Positions 21,835 to 35,913 of a stretch of DNA of 64,000 nt are shown piece by piece. A program made the translations under genes and the position numbers. Within the stretch, counting starts at the first letter, position 1. Each line of letters begins with the position of its first letter. This stretch comes from Sphagnum compactum (Eukaryota > Bryophyta > Sphagnopsida > Sphagnales). The stretch covers positions 6,479,495 through 6,543,494 of the forward strand of contig OZ234502.1 of assembly GCA_965153455.1 (NCBI GenBank). Reading direction: 5' to 3'. Below the pieces are notes generated by a model, which had not been told where the DNA came from, did no database searches, and worked only from the letters and a program-made list of their open reading frames with translations.

Positions 21835-24205
21835 GTGGGGCATAAACTTCCTAAAACAAAATAAAACCAAGTGCTCCAAAAAATAAGTTAATACAACATG
21901 TTAAACACAACTTGATGGGGGTGTTTAGTGTTTCCCACTTGGTGAGATGTTAAACACCCTATTAATGAGTAGAAATCTTTAGACTAATTAGTTCCATAGG
22001 CCTCCTAGTGACTACTAGTTACTAATGGTAGACTTGTCATTTCTTATCCAAGGGGTGGAGCTAGTGGGATTAAGTAGATCAAGTTAATGAGTGTTTCAGA
22101 GGTTGAAGGGGAGACAATTGGTTGCAGACAATACAGAACAAAGATGGTCTTCTCAAGGGTTTCAGGTGGTAAGTAGAGCCATTAGAGAACCTGCATGCAT
22201 GGGGGAGGAGGGACAATAATGGTAAAAAGGTCTGCAAACCCCCTAGGCAATATCTTAGGGTGTGGAAAGCACTACAAAATCCGGGAAAGTAACTACTTTC
22301 AAGTTCTCCCCCTTTTTCATATTGTTCCCCTCCCTACGTTCTACTCCCTACTCCTTGGATTAAAATATTTAGAAGAAGGTAGGTATAGTCTTAAACAATA
22401 GACCCTTATATTCGTTATTTTTCCTTGTATGACCTCTTACTTACTACTTGAGTAGTTGTAATAAAATAAGCTAGGGAGGGTAGTTCTTTTTGTGAAATGA
22501 TAAGGTGTCAACCTTACCCCTAATCTTACCCCTTAGAGGATGGTAATGATCAAGGGCCGCAATTTCACCCCTTAACACACCCCCATCAAGCTTTGTCCAA
22601 CTTACTAATTAAACAACAATGTGACATTTGCATAGTTTTATGTAAGCATTCACAAATGTTTTGTGAAAAAAAAAACATTATAGTAACAAATGTTTAAAAG
22701 TAATCTATTGGCGGGTACTACTAGTTATCGCAACCCTAACCTTGGGTTCGCGACCAAAGCAAGGTGAGGGCCAAGAATGAAGCCTGGGAGTCACACTTCA
22801 TGCTCCTAGGAGTGTAGGAGAGTGTGAGGGAATGAACCCCCCACACTCCCAAGTGAACTCCCACTTTGGGAGTTGGAGTCCAGATGGACTCCTGAATGTT
22901 TAGAGAACAATTGCAGGGGTAAAACTTCATTGGATTGAAGAGTTACTTATACCATTGGAAATCTCTTGGAACATAGATGTCTAAAGTGAGCTCGCATGAC
23001 CCATTTGGGTACTTGAAACACAAGTTATGGCCAAAAGAAAGGTCGGGAGTCAAACTGCCATTTTGATTCCCTACCACTAAAAGTCGGGAATCGCCCTGAT
23101 TTACTTACGTTCAGGTGGCATGCCACATATCGCTGGAAAACTCTTGATGAGAACTACAACTTTGCTTTAGACTTCACCTCAATGGGATGTCTGCACAAAA
23201 AGTTATGGGCCTCCAAAGTTGGAGAACTCCCAATTTCAGGAATTTCGAGACTCTCACTTGGGAGTCTCGGGACAAAATGACATTTGGGTGCTGGCCCCGT
23301 GGCCAGGCATAGAGAATATTATAAGGGGGAAGGTGGTGGCTTCCCCCAAGTCTAGGCCGTGATGAGTCTTGTGAGTCTGTGTTTGCCCGTGGCTCGTTTG
23401 TGCACCAAAAGTGTTACACTATGCACTAATCAACTTATTGTTTGGTTTGTGCAGGTCCGTGTGAATAATTGACCCGCTTGTCACTCGTCCTAATCCCCAT
23501 CCCGAAGCTCCAGCATGCCCCTCTACCCCCAAAGTGCTGCAAAATAGGGAGCGTACCCCAACTCCTTATCCTTCCATTGTTTTCGTAATCTAGTCTATCA
23601 AGGAGTGTGGGGGGGGTGTGTCACTAGTGGTTTCCATAGAGTCCATAGCTAGTTCAAATCTAGGTGGTAACAAACCATAATAATAACAACAATAAATGTT
23701 TTTTCAAACAAAATTTGGGGGGGGGGGACACAAATTACATAGAACAAAATATAACCAAGTGGTGTTTCAAAAATAGGCTCAAGCAATGCATTAAATAGAA
23801 CTCGATGGGGGGTGTTTAATGTTTAATGTCTTAGTTTTGATGGGGGCTATTTAACATTTAATGTTAAGGAAAGACATTATTTGATCAAATGATAATGCAA
23901 CATTTGTGATTATACTTAAGTTTTCAAATATGTTTTACATTTTATTTTATTTTTAAAGAAATATTTTAATAACAATTATTGGAGGGTAAGATATTGATGG
24001 ATACTATTAATGGTTTCCTTAAAGTCCTTGGTTCAAATCTAGGTGACAACAAAACATAATAATAATAATAACAAATTTGTCATTTTTTTGGGAAGGGAAC
24101 ACAAATTGTGTGGAACAAAATATGAGCACATAGTGCTCCAAAATTAAGCTTGGGAAGTGCATCAAACAAAGTTCAATAGGGGTGTTTAATGTCTCCCCTA
24201 AGCAA
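21835..24205. repeat. Three related repeat units split by an insertion
   Basis: A block with ACAAAATA...CCAAGTG...CTCCAAAA and then GGGGTGTTTAATGT occurs near 21.84-21.96 kb, 23.64-23.87 kb and 24.0-24.2 kb. The last two are in tandem (period about 365 bp). The element at 22725-23622 has inserted within this array. Confidence 0.65.
22725..23622. mobile_element. Solo-LTR-like insertion with ACTAG target duplication
   Basis: The 898-bp segment is flanked by ACTAG at 22720-22724 and 23623-23627. Flanking DNA (GGGTACTACTAG and TAGTGGTTTCC) rejoins to match the uninterrupted tandem unit near 24.0 kb, which supports insertion at that point. It starts near TTATCGCAACCCTAACC and has no coding capacity. 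It is GC-richer than its surroundings. A solo LTR or a non-autonomous LTR element is most likely. Confidence 0.65.
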
Positions 24206-27200
24206 GTGATGCATGAACATGGATTTTAAATTCCTTTCACCAAGAAAAGAGGATTTAAACATGATATTCATGCACGCACCTTTAAATGACACTTACAATG
24301 ACCATTTTAGATTCAATTCCCTACTATTGTTTTACCTTTCTCAATTTTGTGATCTATCCATTAGCATTCATCAATAGAAAGATTTAACCAAATTTGATTT
24401 TTTTGAAGAAATTTGATAACTTTTTTGATTAAAAATTTTGGCAAATGTTAAGGCCATTTCTTTCACAAAATTCCTTTGTATGTGTCAAAATCATACCTTT
24501 AAGTTTTCAAGTTTGAAAAAAAAACATTCATCAAAAATTGAAAACAGTGTTCCCTTTTACCCACTTGTGATCCCCGATAGTGACCACCTTCATTAAATGC
24601 ATTCTTTAATGTGGACAATTGGGTTCACTAGTTGAAGGCTTCTACAAACAATTATTTAAATCAAACTTTCTCTTGAACTCACATGGAAATTCCCAATTAG
24701 TGGGCAATTAGCACACCATTTGAAACTTATCATAATACCCCTAAAACTCAAAACTAAAAAATGTTTAAATTTCCATTGCCCATACCCATTTAGAGTTCCA
24801 AAAAAATCATATTGGGTTTATTGTGCATTTGGGGCTTAAAAGATCAAGTAATCTTATAACTACCACTTTCCATAAGTCAAAAAAATAAATCTCTAACATC
24901 AAGTTTCATTTGAATTGTTCCTCCTTGATGAAGGACCTTTGTGCCATATCAACATCCAAGCTTAAGAATTATAATAAAAGGATGGCTATAAGCCAAAAAT
25001 TAATGGTAGTAAATCACACTTTTGGAATTACTATGGTGATAGTAGAAGATGGAAAGGCAATATGCAAATTACAATATTTTGAATTACACCATGCCATTCA
25101 CATTAAACTTAAATGTGGGTGTGAAAACATTTTTTTGCTAATCCTTGTGGAAACATGAGTAGGGTTAGTGAATAACTAATTGATAGGTACCATTTGTGTA
25201 GTTAAGACAATTTTAATCAATGTAATTAACTAGAAAAGAATGTTACCGGATGAATGGAAGAGATTCAACAAGGTAGTGATTACTTAGTAAATGGTAGGGG
25301 TGCAACAAGACATTTGATTAGCTAAATAGGATTAAAATTGTTGATAATTTGATTTTGAATTACTTTTAGAGGGAAATGAACTTAGGATGTAGTTTTGGAA
25401 CTTGATGGAGTTTGGAAGATTATTGTTTTTGTACACACAAAGTTAGACTTAGAAAGCGGAGTTAGAACATGGACATAATATAAAATTCAAAGTTTTGTTG
25501 TTATTGGAAACTAGATATTTTTCATGTTTTCAATTTTGAGTTTTACTTTTAAGACTATAGATTTTTTATATGTTCAATTATGAGTAAAGATGCTCTTGCA
25601 AAACTTAGTTTTTCAAACGATTCAAGTTGATTAATTGGTCTTTTTTACCAAAGGACATGTCTATTTTGACTAGAAGCTTGAAACATGTATTTTTGGACCA
25701 ATACATCTAGTCAAATTAAACAACCCTAGCCAAGATGGCCAATGGGTTTTAATCAAATGGGACATCTAGTCAAATTGAACATAAAAAATTGATATCATTA
25801 TTCAAAATGACCAATGTTCTCTAGTCAAATAGGACATCTTATGCCTATTACATACCTACTTCCTACTTCCCACTTACAATCTTACAACCTACATACTTAT
25901 CTACCTATTTACTTACTTATCCACCCACCTATAACCTACCTACATATTAACTACCCACCCACCCACCTATCTCTTACAACCTACCTACCTTCATACCTCA
26001 TAGTTTTGTTGTGAAATATTGTTCAAATAAACATGTAAAATCAAAAAAATTGACAAAAATTGAATGCCTTTTGATGGTGTGGTCCATTGATTAAGGACTT
26101 GGTTTATCATTAAGGAGGTCAAGGGTTTAATTCCTAACATTATAACCTATGTACATGCTTAAAGGGCTAAGGTAGGTAGGGTAAGTTAAATAGGATATAT
26201 TAAGTTAGGTTAAAATAGGTCAAGTAGGATAGGGTAGGCTAAGCTAGGCTAGGCTAAGTAATATATACCAGGTTAGGTTAAGGTACGTCAAATAGTTAGG
26301 TTAGGCTAGGGTAAGTAGGATATACTAGGTTAAGTTAAGGTAGGTCAAGTAGGATAAAGTAAGGTAGGCTAGGCTACCACCTACCTATTTGCCTTTTTAT
26401 GACCTACTTACTTATTTGTTTGCATTTTTACAACCTACCTACCTACTTATCATTATTATTTTTTTATACGGGCAAAAATTTGACTAGTCAAAATGACCAG
26501 TAAAATGGTCCATATTCTACTAGTCAAAAAAACCACCCTAATCACAATAAACATGTCAATATCAACTTGTCCAAAATGACCGAATGGTATTTTTGACCTG
26601 TTCAAATTGGGTATTTTTTAACTAGATTTTTCAATCAAAAAATATCAAGTTTTATAGTAGAGAGAGAGTAGTATGAATTTGATAAGGAAACAATGATCAT
26701 ATTCTGTAACTATTGTGTTTTAATTTTTTGATATGTAACTATACTCTAACCACATATTCCATTTTCAAGAATGAATTAGAACTTGAAGAGAATGAACAAT
26801 AGTTGTAATGAAAAAATTATGTAAAAAATAGTCTACCAAAATTGTTTTGAACAACTTAAACCATAGATTATAAGTGTTGAAATGAAGGATTAAATTTGAG
26901 TTTGTATTGTTTTAAGTAGATAGAGAGCCGTTCTAAAATAAAATCTATGCCTACCACTTGGCGACCATCTCGGGGACAATTTTTTTGGAAGCAAAAAACA
27001 ACAACATGGTGAACAATTTTGGATTTATTGAGAGCATTATTTTATGTAGATCTTGAAATTCAAAAAAGGATATATTGTTTTTTTATAGATTTTGATTTCT
27101 AATTTTTCTGGAAACAAAAGATGGAGGTCTAAGCAATAAAGGCTATAAGGACTTTAATTGGAAAGTATACCAAGAAACGAAGGAAAATTAAGATTTGTGA

Positions 27201-27689
27201 AATAATATGAGTTGGATGGCGATTTGCAATTTGTAAAGGCAAATGGATCAAGAAGCCAAGCAACAAAACATGAATTCCAATTTTAAATAAAATCGGGATG
27301 CAAACCATGAAGTGTATGAAACACCGAACATGGGAACAATTTTGGAATCCATAAGTTTATGAACAAATGAACGACCTGTAGGATATAAAATGTCTTTAGT
27401 AGGAGTTGGAATGTGAAAAGAAATATGGATAGAGGGTCCATAAAAACATCATGATTACAAAAAACAAGGGGATTAGGTTTGAAGTATACCCAAGAAAAAG
27501 GGGTATCCATGTTTTTCAAGCACCAAATATTGTTCAAGAACATCAAGAAAAGAAAAATTGAAGGGATGAACTGCTATTAGCAAACCTTATAAATTCTTCG
27601 AATCCAAAATTTGTAAATCATCGGTTGAGTGATTACAATAGTCGCACAAATGCACCATTTCATTAGAAGAAAAATATTTATTTTCGACT
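24206..27689. other. Repeat-rich spacer, no gene seen
   Basis: No supported coding region. Recurrent phrases such as CTAGTCAAA...GGACAT occur near 25.66-25.83 kb and 26.49-26.59 kb, and again near 33.06-33.2 kb, hinting at a dispersed family. Confidence 0.5.
25844..26455. repeat. CTAC/GTAG-rich degenerate simple repeats in inverted blocks
   Basis: The plus strand is rich in CCTAC from 25.85 to 25.99 kb, rich in GGTAGG/GGCTA from 26.16 to 26.38 kb, then CTACC-rich again to 26.45 kb. The first two blocks are therefore complementary and could pair. A GTAGG-rich relative lies at 33.21-33.36 kb. Confidence 0.7.
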
Positions 27690-29689
27690 AGTCTTTACAA
27701 CTAAATTTCAATCGCAAACAACATTTGCAACGAAATTCCCTTTAGTCACCTTGGACAAGTCGCATGTGATATTAGTCACAAATGACAAGGGTATTAGATG
27801 AATGAAAAAGTCAACAAATACAAATTCATCCTTTGATTCCATTGTATACGTATTGTCACATGTGACTAAGATGTGACTATTTTGGGCACTATTAAAGGCA
27901 AATGATGTGTTGCCACATGTCTCAATATTTAATTATTTAAAATAAATATTATTATTATTTAGAAATAATCTAGGACGTTCAATTCACATGTCTGGATGAA
28001 TTATATTATGACACGTGACCCAATGTAAATATGCCACGTGACATTTAAAATTAATTTAATACAAAATACTCATATTAGGCTGGCTACATAAAAGACATTC
28101 TTTCAAGTTTCTATTTGAGAAAAAACTTTCATATACATACTTATTGTTCTACCATTACATTTGTTTTTGTACCATTACATTTGCTACTATTGCTACCATT
28201 ACATTTGTTGCTATAACAATAGTTAGAATGATAAATTTTTCTATATCTTCAATGGAAAAACATTTTACAACTTACAAACATTATAATCATCATCATTATT
28301 ATAACATAATGTACCACCAAATGTTTATATATAATTCAAATATAAACTTCATGATTTCACATCAATTTAAAAAATAAAATTTGATGGAAGATTCTTTTTA
28401 AACATATATACATTGATCAACAAATTTTTACTAACAAATTCCAATTAAAATAAGTATTTCTTAGTCCTTTTGTTAAAATAATGATTATATGGCATGCAAC
28501 TGCACGTTACAAACATGCTCCAAAAGATTATTGCATCATTATTATTTGCACCAATTTCACAACATAATGATAGAGAAAGATGTGATCCACCTTTAATTAC
28601 ACATTTTGACTACTAAACCTTCTCCAATTATGTCCACAAAAAATTCAAATTTTGTTTGTATTGAAAACTGTAAAACTGTGATTTTTTTGGGTCCATCATA
28701 CCATGCAAACACCTAGTTTTACATTGAATAGATACATGATTTCATAGCCATGAAGAGATGGATGGTGATGAAAAGGGTGTGGGATGACAAAGAGGACCCA
28801 ACCATGATTGATGAAGGTTTTATTGAAATGGACGACCACACATCATGAATACGGACCTTCGTGACATGGCACATTTTTTTTGTTGCAAAATGTTGAATTG
28901 ATGGCACATGCATTGTCTTTCTAGAAACAAAATTTGATTTGCTAGTTTTATTTTGATGGCAATTGGTTTGTGAAACCCAAGTGTAGACAATTTATCATAG
29001 GGTAGTGAATTTTTTCTAGTAAGTGGAAGTTTATTATCATATTGTTGTCCTAAAATAAACCATTGCCTTAACATTTTCTGACAAATTATTTCAGATCAAA
29101 CAACTAATTATCATAGGTACATTACTTCATTTTGTCTATACTGATATGATCAATATACCATGGTTTTAAAACATTAGTCTACACCTTACTATAACAAGAT
29201 TATTGTCTAGAAAATAAAGTTTATTCAAAGTTATTGTGAACCATTTAGTTTTTATAGTTAACACCCATGGATAGCCTTATGTACAATCACACATTCTAGT
29301 AACATGACTACACATGTGACAACTTGAGTATATGCATATTACTTGATTGATTTGGATGGTGGCATTTAATTTGTTAGGTTTGTTTTGAGTCCAAAGTGAA
29401 AAGCCAAAAAAACATTTCCATGTCGTGACAAGAAATATGCTAGACAAGTAAGGGAACAAAAAGTTGAGAGGATGAATTCTTACATCAATGTGGTCAATCT
29501 CAACAAAGAAATGTTGTATCCCAAATCAGCTAGGGGAATTGCCCCCATTTCAAACATGGATAAGGATTTCTTTTGCTTTAACTATGTAATGAAAGGACAA
29601 AATTGATCAAGATACTATTCACATGTCCATGCCACTTACGTTACAAGCTAGGTCATATTGTTTAATCTACGTTTTTGGGAACCACATTT

Positions 29690-30300
29690 GTGTTGTTAAT
29701 GTTGAAGAATTTTTAACAACAAGTGATTATGGCATAATAACCACATTTGAACAAGTGATTTCAAGACCAAATGATCAAAGACTCATTGTTGCAAATTTGT
29801 AGTATCTAGGGTGGGTTGAAAAAAATTTGGGGTTAAACTATGGGGTCTTGAATATAGTAATGTTGTTGTGTAATTGGGTGAAAACAAATTGTAGTGGTAA
29901 AAATGTAACAATCAAGTGAGATGAATATGATTTCACCTTTATAAACTTTGGTTTCTTAATCCCAATTTTCCCACTACACATAAAACAAGTTTTTTCTTCT
30001 AGTTGTGATTCAAGGGAAAGAGGTTGGAAATTGGTTTTATGAAAAAATCCTTATAGGAAAAAAATAATAGAAAGCATTCAATTTGACCTTATTGAATTTG
30101 ATATGTTTAAAGTTGGTAATGTTTATGGATATTTAAGTTTGCAAAATTTGGTGTTTATACAAGAGATAATTCAACTAGCTATTATTGTAGGCAGCTCTAC
30201 TATTAGTTTTATAAATTTGATTGTTGATGATTGTAGTGAAGGGGAGGAAAGTGGATTTGATAATCTAAAGGATTATATGTCAAATGATTTTGATGCATGA
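29690..30300 (+). pseudogene. DUF4216-type CACTA-associated protein fragment
   Basis: Plus-strand text reads SDYGIITTFEQVI, LGLNYGVLNIVMLLCNWV, DEYDFTFINFG and LHIKQVF in one order. This is the characteristic DUF4216 pattern (YG...LDYG...LF.CDW...DEYGFT.VN...QVFY). DUF4216 is found in plant CACTA element proteins. Stops after IVANL, NVTIK and WKLVL break it. The acidic tail DDCSEGEESGFD near 30.24 kb is in the last open piece. Confidence 0.65.
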
Positions 30301-30859
30301 TGATTTATTCAAAGATGTTTTATATTTTCAATTAAGCAAGGAAGTAATTCCATGTAAATTATGTACTTATCACACAATTACACAAGTCAAGGCCCATGTA
30401 ATAATATTATGCGAAATTTTAGACTTTGGAATTTTCCTTCACAATATGTTAAGGTACATCTTAATTTCATGTACATTTCTAGGTGTTTTCAAACTTGTGA
30501 ATTTGAATGGAACCTCAAAACATATCGAAAAGATATTGATGTTCAAAGCAATTCAAATTGATGGGGTTTTCATAATGATAAGCAACCCAATAGTATTTGG
30601 TGTATTTTCAAATTTAAACATTTGAATTGATGATCTATTTATATATGACTTAGATGTTCTTGTTATTCTTCCTTTATGGTTATATAATTCAATTGGTTAT
30701 TCTACATTAGACAAATTGTTTATCATCACATGTGACCTTGGTAATTAGCAACAATTTAGGTTATTGACTTGTTTTTGTAAATTGGATACAACTATTTCAA
30801 TTTCTTTTTTTTCAAGTGTACCCATGTGTAGTTAAAATGGAGACATTTATTGTTGTATC

Positions 30860-31300
30860 ATACATTCCATGTCATCACCCTCAGTTAGATCATTAGTGAA
30901 AATGGACATGCCATGCAATCACATTTAGTTACATGGTTGGTCATAATCTCAAAGTGCACATGCCATGTCATCAGAGTTAATCAAGTAATATGTGACAATG
31001 GACATCCCATGTCATCACAGTCAATTAGACAATTAGTCAAATTTGACATGCCATGTCATAATGTTTAGTCAAAAAATTAGTAAAATTGGATATGCCACAT
31101 CATCACATTTAGTCAAGAAATTAGTTTAATAATGTCCCAACATTTAGTTACAAAGTAAGTCACAATAGACATACCACATCATCACTTTTAGTCATAAAAT
31201 TAGTCACAATGTACATGCCATGTCATTGGAATTAGTCACAATGGAAAAATTATGTCATCACACTTAAACAATTAGTCACAACATACATGCCAACTTGGCA
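30860..31300. repeat. Subterminal tandem array, about 43-52 bp unit
   Basis: About nine imperfect copies of ATGCCATGTCATCAC followed by TTAGTCA...ATTAGTCA, for example at 30867, 30911, 30963, 31008, 31051, 31095 and 31218. Such arrays next to the terminus are typical of CACTA elements, where they bind the element's own protein. Confidence 0.75.
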
Positions 31301-32105
31301 CATGATTGTGTGATTAATTTTAGTCATGTTATTCTAAATGCGAATACATGTAAGTGCCAATATAAGGTCCACATGTTAAGTTAATATGTTCATTTTAACT
31401 AAAGTGAAAACTACATTTAATTGTGATAGACAATGCTACCTTTATGATTAGTGAAAACAAACATGGTTAGTCATGTGGTTTCAAAAGATTTGACTACATA
31501 GTCATGTTAATCAAGTTTAAGTAGTCATAAGGACGTAGTTTTGTTGTAGTGACACATCACATACATGTATTGTTTAGTTTAATACTTCAATGAAAGTAAT
31601 AACCATTGGTCACATACATAGGGCTAGAATACCTCACAACCATATATGAAGTCCTACTTAGTTTTACATGGTCGATATTCATGACCACTAAAAACTAAAT
31701 AAACAATCAAGATTTTCATTTTGATTGCTTATGTTTTTTGCTCATATGTTTCTTTTGCCTTTGGAATTCTAAAAGGGAAAAAAAAGAGGAATAAAGTATG
31801 ATAAGAGATAGAACATGCCAAAAGCAAAAACACATTGACATTATGATATTTGTCTTCTAGGTTTGCCATCATCTTTATTTGTGCTTCAAATGTCTCAATT
31901 GTTTTTTGATTCAAGAATTAAACCTCAAACTATCATTAAAGGCAAAGTCCTCAACCATCATCCCCTACCTAAAATCATAGTATTGTTATGATTGTGCTTG
32001 AAAAACTTTCGTGCATTTAAAATTTTAATCGACAAAATCTAAAACATTAAATTTCATGTAAATTGCAATCATCCTTTGACCATTTTCCTACATGGAAAAC
32101 ATGTT

Positions 32106-32351
32106 CTACATGTTTAATTGGTAACCTCTCCTTGTGCAACCTCTCCCTATGTTGAAAATGCAAGTAGAAAAAAGGTCTAGAATTGTTTCTCCCATCCACT
32201 CAACCAAGTGTTGATTAGGAATCAAGGTCATTAACTTCAATGTCTTGTGTGCCTTCTCTTTTAAGCCTTGTAAGAAGTCTTTTTTGATATTTTCCTTTAT
32301 AAGAGCATTCAACCTTTCATGAAAAACTCTTACATGGTGTTTTTCTTCCAT
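32106..32351 (-). pseudogene. Possible retrotransposon gag fragment
   Basis: The translated piece contains VRVFHERLNALIKENI, FLQGLKEKAHKTLKL and a following helix-like EWMGETIL. This resembles the central gag region of Ty3/gypsy elements (short helix, GLK/GL motif, helix). It is only about 80 residues with no zinc knuckle nearby, so the call is weak. Confidence 0.25.
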
Positions 32352-34968
32352 TGCCCGATAGCTAGTCCCTAGTTGAGCAAAAATCTCTCACACCTTATTG
32401 TTGTTCGTCTTATGTTCATTTGTAAAACTTGTTTTACTTGAGAAAATAAAATCCTTTTCAACAACCTAGATATTATTATTTATTATCTTCTATAGAACAA
32501 ATCCATCGTTGAGGAAAAAAAACTCACACACCATGTTTGTGATTCTTAATGTTCCTTTATGGAGCTTATCATCTTTTGAGAAAAAACAAATCCCCTCAAA
32601 TGCCTTGCTACTAATTTTTACTATTGTAATAAAATCCCTACCTTGCTTGAAGAAATAAAATTCCCTTCATGTTTTTTATTTCTCTCAATGTGTCCTTTCG
32701 CAATCACCCTATTTTGTAGTCATATCCAGTGACATTAGGTCATGGTGAAGAGGTTAATGTAGCTAGAGCTAGTATTGCAAAAACATGACATATTTTTTAA
32801 CCTACAACCTACTTTTGCAAAAAAATTGGTGGTGACACACTAGATTCTTTTTGGTTCCCCCATCTTACACTCACAAAGTTTGATGGGGAATGTATATTCT
32901 TAAACCTAAACAAAAAAACATTACAAAAAATCATGGCTTTTCAAGTTGTCCAACTTGTTTGTTTCAATTTTTTAAATGATTTTTTTTTACTAAAGTCAAA
33001 GGGTTTTGAAGTGACATGGTTTTTTTGACTTATTCATTTGATTAAAATGGTTTGTTTTAATACTAGTCAAATGTGATAGTTAGTAAAAAGGACCCAAAAA
33101 ATGGACATCTTTAGTCAAAAAGGGCAAAAAGATGTACACCTTTAGTCAAATTGGATTTATGTTTGTTTTGATGGTCAAAAGGTTCTAGTCAAACATGACA
33201 TATGAAATGATCAATTAAGTAGGTATGTAGACTAGGTAGATAGCTAAACAACTTAGGCTAGATTAGCTAGATAATTAGGCTAAGTATAAGGCTAGGTTAG
33301 TAGGTAGGTAGCTCATAAGTAAGTTGTTAAACTAAATAGTTATGTGGGTAAGGTAATTAGACTAAACTACCTAGGCAAGTTAGAAAAATGTTCATAACAA
33401 TACAATTACATAATATCACAAGTTGAAGATGTGATGCAACAATTAAAGACTTGGTCTTTCAATGTGAAGGGTGAGGGGTTCAAATTTTCATACTTGCATT
33501 CTATCTATCTTTATAAAAAAGGCTAGATTCTAAAGCTAAACTAGCTTAAGTTGTCATTTTTGTTTTTTTTCCCCTCCCTTTTTGCCATCTTGTCATTTTC
33601 TTGTCGCTTGTCATGTTTCATCATCCTTGGCATTGCTCAAGCTTTGATCGAAAGATAAAAATTACATAGGACATCTTGGAGATTGGTGAATGCCTTGAAA
33701 AATGGACGTTGGCAACCTTAGTAAATAATAATGAAATGCATACGTCAAGGTGCCTTATGGATGTAATATCCCAAACATGCAAGCAAAGCGTTGCCTTGCA
33801 ATTACCGTAAAAAAACAAAGGGCAAAACATGAACATACTTTTTATATAGTTGAGTCTAACATGACATTTTGAGATGTCTTCCACCTTGGGACTTTGCCCA
33901 TCACAAAGCACAATGCTACAAGGCTAAAAGTTACCATAAACCTAAACATAAGTAGATCACAAGGCATGGGAGAGGGTTCTTACACCTACCAGTTAAGAGG
34001 GAGAGGGATCTTACATAGATAATGAGATAATTTCCCTTTTACTCTTATGGAGTACACCTCCTAATATCCCTGTTCTTTTCTACAAGGGATATAATCATGA
34101 ATATAAGGTACCCTCCAAGTATACTGGGAATTTTCTCAAAGTGCTTTAGAATGAGCAAAGTTGTGATGGAGCCATGATACTTTTAGTGTGGATATTTATG
34201 AGGAATGATTCACAGTCTGATCACTTTCCTACATATGATGTGGAGAGTCATAGTGATGAAAGTGATCTTTGTGTCCATTATTAACAGGTCCTACCACCAG
34301 ACCATCACTTTATGGTATATTTTGGTAGTGCTTTTTGTGTTCAACTTTGTTCATCTCCCTAAGAAAGGAGGACGTACACAGCAGGGCCCCATTCAGAAAC
34401 ACAGTTTGGAACTTACTTTACTGTTTAAGAAGGGATGCAATTTCAAATATGTCTATACCGAATTTTCAATTTTACACTTCACTCACCTTAATACAACCAC
34501 AAAATTCACATCTCCAAATTTGTGAAACCATTATGGTAAATTCATAATGGGTGGGTGGGCCTAAATAGCTTGCTAGTATACGGGACGGGTCAGTTGTAAT
34601 CAATTATTCTTAGGATATGAGGCCATTTCAACACTTGAAGTTAGAGTTTTAGGGGTTTGACACATAGGTTCTCAAATATTTTGGACTCTGGTATTCTCTC
34701 TAGGTCTCCTATCCATTACTTTTCCTTCATTCTAGCAGTTCCATCAGATAGATATCTGGAGATTATTCCCACGCCGGCGCTATAATCCAAAATCTGGACT
34801 AGATTTTGGTGTGTCTTCAATAAGTTTTAATTGTAAAGATTCGTTTATCCTCTTATAAAATGTGAGTCCTACCTCAGAAGTGATGCTCTATGCATGTGCA
34901 AGGTTGCAGGAGGTGAGGCAATATGTATTGTGAGCTTCTTGCATTGCTTGAAACTTTTTTGTATAGGG

Positions 34969-35055
34969 TAAGGCCCTGCTATCAGGGAATTACTGTGTGA
35001 GCACCAAAGGCGGAGCCCAAGGTTGATGCAAGAATTCCCTGACAGCAGGGCCTTA
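34969..35055. repeat. 23-bp inverted repeat with 41-bp loop
   Basis: Arms at 34969-34991 and 35033-35055 pair nearly perfectly (TAAGGCCCTGCT against AGCAGGGCCTTA). The loop holds a GGCGGAGCCCAAGG-type phrase that recurs, diverged, at 47.5-47.8 kb together with GGGCCTTACACC text. It looks like a small foldback repeat family. Confidence 0.8.
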
Positions 35056-35913
35056 CACTGCGTAACAACCGAGGTAAGCAAAAAAAATCCCTTCCAAAGA
35101 TCTTATTGGCTTACATCGTGCGCCCTAGGGATCTGACAATCTCACACCCTCCACCCTAGGGCTCTTTTTGTAAGCCTGAATGCTAAATGTCATCTGCCCT
35201 ATAAATACACTAAGAATTCTCTCCGAGGTTGTTCCGCACAATGTAATTAAGCAACATGGACCAAATTTGACATTTCCAGTGCTCCAATTTGAAAGTTTTA
35301 GAATATTCATCTATGTGAATTCCAAAGTTTTATACAAGTAAGCAAAATTTTCATGAGATTTCTGAGAATTCTCATCGTCCAATTTTGAAACAGATTTTCA
35401 GCAAATCTGACAAGAAAATAGGGTAGTTAATAGGGTATTTCACAAGCAGAACACTTGGCCTGTTACTAAGTCCAATGCTTTCACAGAACTCACTTCTCAC
35501 ACTTCTATGAAATTGGAAAATAGTTTCCACTGTACAGGTCTTCAGTTTCTCTCAAAAATACACTTCAGAAATTTGTTAGGTCAGGAATTTGGACCATGGA
35601 TTGAAGGAAATATCAGTAGTCAATTCAGGTAATTGGATGCTATGCTAGAAAACCCACATGTGTACTGATTGCAATTTCATTGACAAATGACATGGATTCA
35701 GAGCAAAAGCCTCTGAAGGCAAACTATATTACCAGAGTTACTCCTGTCCCCAACGGCGGCATCCAAACATTATACCAAGAAGTTGCCCAGATTGTCAGGT
35801 GCACCCCTTGACATCTAATAAAGTTTCCCACCACCCTAACTCTCCACATGTGGACATTGCTGAGTAGAACAGTCTTCACAACCATTTGCGAATACACTTC
35901 TACTGTTTACTGT

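Larger units (their letters stand above)
27690..31551 (+). mobile_element. CACTA (EnSpm/CMC) transposon, decayed
   Basis: The right end reads CACTACAACAAAACTACG on the minus strand (to 31551), a CACTA-type terminus. Inside are a DUF4216-like relic (plus strand) and an array of TAGTCA/ATGCCATGTCATCAC subterminal repeats. Looser TAGTCAC and TGTGACTA motifs in both orientations lie at 27.74-28.05 kb near the presumed left end. That end itself is degenerate, and 27690 is only an estimate. Confidence 0.6.
31552..35913. other. AT-rich spacer downstream of LCYE
   Basis: No supported gene. It holds a possible gag relic (32106-32351), GTAGG-rich simple sequence (33.2-33.4 kb) and a perfect-looking inverted repeat (34969-35055). 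The last few hundred bases before 35914 probably include the LCYE 3'UTR on the minus strand. Confidence 0.5.
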
